In this document: positions 16,673 to 19,164 of the stretch, in pieces
How the letters are laid out: each line of letters opens with the position of its first letter
Position numbering within the stretch: the stretch's first letter is position 1
Source of the DNA: Mycobacteriaceae bacterium
Lineage (GTDB): Bacteria > Actinomycetota > Actinomycetes > Mycobacteriales > Mycobacteriaceae
Length of the DNA: 19,164 bases
NCBI GenBank assembly: GCA_019242135.1
Contig: JAFAWC010000363.1
Span: 1-19,164, forward strand
Reading direction: 5' to 3'
Notes under the pieces: generated by a model
Seen by the model: the letters and a program-made list of their open reading frames with translations, nothing else
The model's database searches: none
What the model was told of the DNA's origin: nothing
Program-made: the position numbers and the translations under genes

Positions 16673-18322
16673 ATGACCGACGGGCCTCTGATCGTGCAGT
16701 CCGACAAGACGGTGCTGCTCGAAGTCGACCATGAACTCGCCAACGACGCACGGGCGGCGATCGCGCCGTTCGCGGAGCTGGAGCGGGCGCCGGAGCACGT
16801 GCACACCTACCGGATCACGCCGTTGGCGTTGTGGAACGCGCGCGCCGCGGGGCACGACGCCGAACAGGTGGTCGACGCGTTGGTCACCTACTCCCGATAT
16901 GCGGTGCCCCAGCCGCTCCTCGTCGACGTCGTCGACACCATGGCCCGTTACGGACGGCTGCAGCTCGTCAAACATCCCGCGCACGGCCTGACGCTGGTCA
17001 GCCGGGACCGCGCGGTCCTGGAAGAAGTGTTGCGCAACAAGAAGATCGCGCCGATGCTCGGGGAACGCATCGACGACGACAACATCGTGGTGCATCCCAG
17101 TGAGCGCGGGCGCATCAAGCAGATGCTGCTGAAGATCGGTTGGCCCGCAGAGGACCTCGCCGGCTACGTCGATGGTGAGGCGCATCCGATCAGCCTGCGA
17201 CAGGAAGGCTGGCACCTGCGTGACTACCAGGAGATGGCGGCGGAGTCGTTCTGGGCGGGTGGATCCGGGGTGGTGGTGTTGCCGTGCGGTGCGGGCAAGA
17301 CGCTCGTCGGCGCGGCGGCCATGGCCAAGGCCGGTGCCACGACGTTGATCCTGGTGACCAACACGGTGGCGGGCCGGCAGTGGAAACGTGAACTGATCGC
17401 GCGAACATCGTTGACCGACAGTGAGATCGGCGAGTACTCGGGTGAGCGCAAGGAGATCAGGCCGGTCACGATCGCCACATACCAGGTGATGACGCGCCGG
17501 TCGAAGGGCACTTACCGGCATCTGGAGTTGTTCGACAGCCGCGACTGGGGGTTGATCATCTACGACGAGGTGCATCTGTTACCTGCGCCGGTGTTCCGGA
17601 TGACCGCGGATCTGCAGTCACGACGCCGGCTGGGCCTGACTGCCACGCTGATTCGCGAGGACGGCCGCGAGGGTGACGTGTTCTCGCTGATCGGGCCAAA
17701 ACGCTACGACGCGCCCTGGAAAGACATTGAGGCTCAAGGCTGGATCGCTCCGGCGGAGTGCATCGAGGTACGCGTGACGCTGACCGACAACGAGCGGATG
17801 CTGTACGCCACCGCCGAGCCGGACGAACGCTACCGCTTGTGCTCCACCGCGCATTCGAAGATCGCGGTGGTCAAGTCGATCCTCGACAAGCACCCCGAGG
17901 ACCAGAGGCTGGTCATCGGGGCTTACCTCGACCAACTCGACGAGTTGGGAGCGGAACTGAACGCGCCGGTCATCCAGGGGTCGACCAAGACCGCCGAACG
18001 CGAGGCGCTGTTCGACGCGTTCCGAGCCGGCGAGGTGTCTACGCTGGTGGTGTCGAAGGTCGCGAACTTCTCCATCGACCTGCCGGAAGCATCAGTGGCA
18101 GTGCAGGTTTCAGGTACATTCGGGTCGCGTCAGGAGGAGGCGCAGCGGCTCGGCCGGCTGCTGCGACCGAAGGCGAGCGGCGGCGGGGCATTCTTTTACT
18201 CGGTGGTCGCGCGCGACACGCTCGACGCCGAATACGCCGCGCACCGGCAGAGGTTTCTCGCCGAGCAGGGCTACGGCTACGTCATCCGCGACGCCGACGA
18301 CCTGCTCGGTCCCGCGCTGTGA
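16673..18322 (+). CDS. xpb: XPB/ERCC3-type DNA helicase
   Basis: Bacterial XPB is an ATP-dependent 3'-to-5' superfamily 2 helicase thought to act in DNA repair. The 549-residue product has the N-terminal XPB-specific domain (about 5-100), the Walker A GAGKT (206-210), DEVH (298-301), the LTATLIREDG block with the RED motif (328-330), and the C-terminal helicase motif QEEAQRLGRLLRP (487-499). The ending YGYVIRDADDLLGPAL is characteristic. It matches Rv0861c closely, from memory. ATG at 16673 (MTDGPL) was chosen: GAAGGA (16656-16661) sits at good distance and homologues begin there; an in-frame ATG at 16664 overlaps the upstream stop but is only two bases from that sequence. It is the second gene of the pair with the helicase-associated protein. 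Confidence 0.95.
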   Translation: MTDGPLIVQSDKTVLLEVDHELANDARAAIAPFAELERAPEHVHTYRITPLALWNARAAGHDAEQVVDALVTYSRYAVPQPLLVDVVDTMARYGRLQLVKHPAHGLTLVSRDRAVLEEVLRNKKIAPMLGERIDDDNIVVHPSERGRIKQMLLKIGWPAEDLAGYVDGEAHPISLRQEGWHLRDYQEMAAESFWAGGSGVVVLPCGAGKTLVGAAAMAKAGATTLILVTNTVAGRQWKRELIARTSLTDSEIGEYSGERKEIRPVTIATYQVMTRRSKGTYRHLELFDSRDWGLIIYDEVHLLPAPVFRMTADLQSRRRLGLTATLIREDGREGDVFSLIGPKRYDAPWKDIEAQGWIAPAECIEVRVTLTDNERMLYATAEPDERYRLCSTAHSKIAVVKSILDKHPEDQRLVIGAYLDQLDELGAELNAPVIQGSTKTAEREALFDAFRAGEVSTLVVSKVANFSIDLPEASVAVQVSGTFGSRQEEAQRLGRLLRPKASGGGAFFYSVVARDTLDAEYAAHRQRFLAEQGYGYVIRDADDLLGPAL

Positions 18323-18433
18323 AACCGTCTGCGCGTCCCATTTCGCTCATACGGGATTTAATGTTTCGTGGCTTTTTCTCCCAATTCGGCTCTAATAGGG
18401 TCCACCGATAACTATTATCGTCAGCGACAATAG
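18323..18433. promoter_or_regulatory. Gap after XPB with overlapping hairpins and a -10-like TATTAT
   Basis: Within the 344-base gap after XPB the first part is comparatively A+T-rich. CGATAA CTA TTATCG (18406-18420) is a perfect 6-bp dyad. ACTATTATCG TCAG CGACAATAGT (18411-18434) is a 10-bp stem with one mismatch that shares the TTATCG arm, so the two hairpins exclude each other. TATTAT (18413-18418) inside them matches a -10 box well. This could be an operator-promoter or a small regulatory RNA structure; no gene is assigned. No strong XPB terminator is seen. Confidence 0.35.
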
Positions 18434-18628
18434 TCACCCCGCCATTGGGATGACGGCACTCATGGGTCGACACCCGCAAGTGCATTCGGCGGAAACTTCG
18501 ACCAAGCGAGCGTGTTCGGCAACAACAGCACTGCAAGGGCCGCCGGCGGCAATCAGACAGCCACCGCTTTCGGCGACAACAAATCGGTAAGCGCCGGCAA
18601 CCCATTCGGGTGTAATTCATTCGGATAG
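18434..18628 (+). pseudogene. Remnant of Gly/Asn/Thr-rich exported-type protein gene
   Basis: A plus-strand frame open from 18434 to a TAG at 18626-18628 encodes, from about 18485, a highly patterned sequence. It contains FGGNFDQASVFGNNSTA, then AAGGNQTATAFGDNKSVSAG and a short NPFGCNSFG end. Repeating GN(N)-S/T-A-T-A-FG units recall small Gly/Asn-rich exported proteins of mycobacteria, from memory. No ATG, GTG or TTG precedes the patterned part in frame (the first is GTG at 18512), and no signal peptide is present. ATGs at 18450 and 18462 are in another frame. I therefore read it as a truncated or frameshifted 3' remnant; a sequencing error in the window is the alternative. Confidence 0.45.
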
Positions 18629-18666
18629 GCCGATTGCTGAAACTTGGGCTGGTGGCTCTCCGCACG

Positions 18667-19164
18667 TCAGCTCAGCGCGGGGATGACCTCGCGTTCGAAT
18701 AGCTCGATGCCCGATCGGTCGTAGGCGGCTTCGGGGAAGTAGCAGATCGCGTAGCTGCAGCCCAGATCGCGGATGGCGGTCAACTTCTCGACCACCTGCT
18801 CTGGGGTGCCCGTCGCGGCGTCGGTGCCGGTCGCGGTGATCATCGCGTCCGCGGCCTTTTCGCCGACGTGTGCGACCAGGCGATCCCGGATCCGGCCGAG
18901 CCGCTCTTTGAGCGTGGCGTCGGATTCACCCACCACGGCGGTGAAATTCGCCGACCGCACGATCGCTCCGAAATCGGTACCCACCTCCGTGCAGTGCTTG
19001 GCGAGGATTTCCGACTTCCGTTTGAAGGCTTCCGGCTCGGGCGTGAAGTTGGTGTACTGAGCGTACTTCGCCGCGACGCGTAATGTCTTTTTTTCACCGC
19101 CACCGGCGATCCACAGCGGGATACCGCTGGGCTGCAACGGCTTCGGCTGCACGATCGCCCCGTC
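18667..19164 (-). CDS. LLM-class (probably F420-dependent) oxidoreductase, C-terminal part
   Basis: The gene runs off the right edge of the window; 165 codons of its 3' part are visible, and the reading frame is open to the last base. The segment GIPLWIAGGGEKKTLRVAAKYA followed by NFTPEPEAFKRK and HCTEVGTDF is typical of bacterial luciferase-like monooxygenases of the F420-dependent group common in mycobacteria. TGTPEQVVEKL, GCSYAICYFPE and a final ELFEREVIPALS helix complete the barrel. Substrate is unknown. It is convergent with XPB across a 344-base gap. A GTG at 19152 is only an internal valine, not a start. Confidence 0.85.
   Translation of the reverse strand, partial: DGAIVQPKPLQPSGIPLWIAGGGEKKTLRVAAKYAQYTNFTPEPEAFKRKSEILAKHCTEVGTDFGAIVRSANFTAVVGESDATLKERLGRIRDRLVAHVGEKAADAMITATGTDAATGTPEQVVEKLTAIRDLGCSYAICYFPEAAYDRSGIELFEREVIPALS

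Noticed and set aside
18282..18665. Minus-strand Cys/Arg-rich open frame in the gap after XPB
   Set aside because: Its Cys/Arg runs are the reverse reading of Gly/Asn-rich codons on the plus strand; it overlaps the XPB end.

Overview
The window is high-G+C actinobacterial DNA. Gene content, order and protein sequences point to a non-tuberculous Mycobacterium (Mycolicibacterium-like). From memory, most of it follows the M. tuberculosis Rv0884c-Rv0861c neighbourhood: serC, sepH, a small membrane protein, a TrmH-type methyltransferase, DUF2530, DUF3027, an MFS protein, DUF2771, cspB, yccF, moaA2, moaD2, rpfA, moaE2, mog, moaC2, an Rv0863-like protein, an Rv0862c-like protein and the XPB helicase. 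No database was searched, so all names rest on motif recognition.

Left part (1-4800): serC lies behind a good CRP-type operator. It is followed by a 493-bp, lower-G+C segment bounded by perfect 16-bp inverted repeats and carrying one small membrane protein; this segment interrupts serC-sepH. sepH (cell division) then runs towards a two-gene unit on the other strand (TrmH-type RNA methyltransferase plus a 91-aa membrane protein). DUF2530 and an SRPBCC protein lie divergently from that unit.

Middle part (4788-9851): a DUF3027 gene carries an in-frame 33-nt tandem repeat that resembles a second copy near the sepH stop. It is divergent from an operon of an MFS membrane protein and a DUF2771 anchored protein. 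A cspB plus Xi-class (ECM4/YqjG) thiol-transferase operon follows on the minus strand.

Molybdenum-cofactor part (9459-14349): yccF-moaA2-moaD2 on the plus strand and an Rv0863-like gene-moaC2-mog-moaE2 on the minus strand face each other. rpfA sits between them. Its long leader holds a CRP-type site, a possible terminator, a candidate promoter and a c-di-AMP (ydaO/yuaA) riboswitch.

Right part (14415-19164): a 749-aa protein and the XPB-type helicase form a tight pair and share a recognisable domain; the first also ends in a WYL-like domain. A gene-poor stretch follows, with two overlapping hairpins and the remnant of a Gly/Asn-rich protein gene. The window closes inside an LLM-class, probably F420-dependent, oxidoreductase. 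No rRNA, tRNA, CRISPR array or transposase gene was seen.
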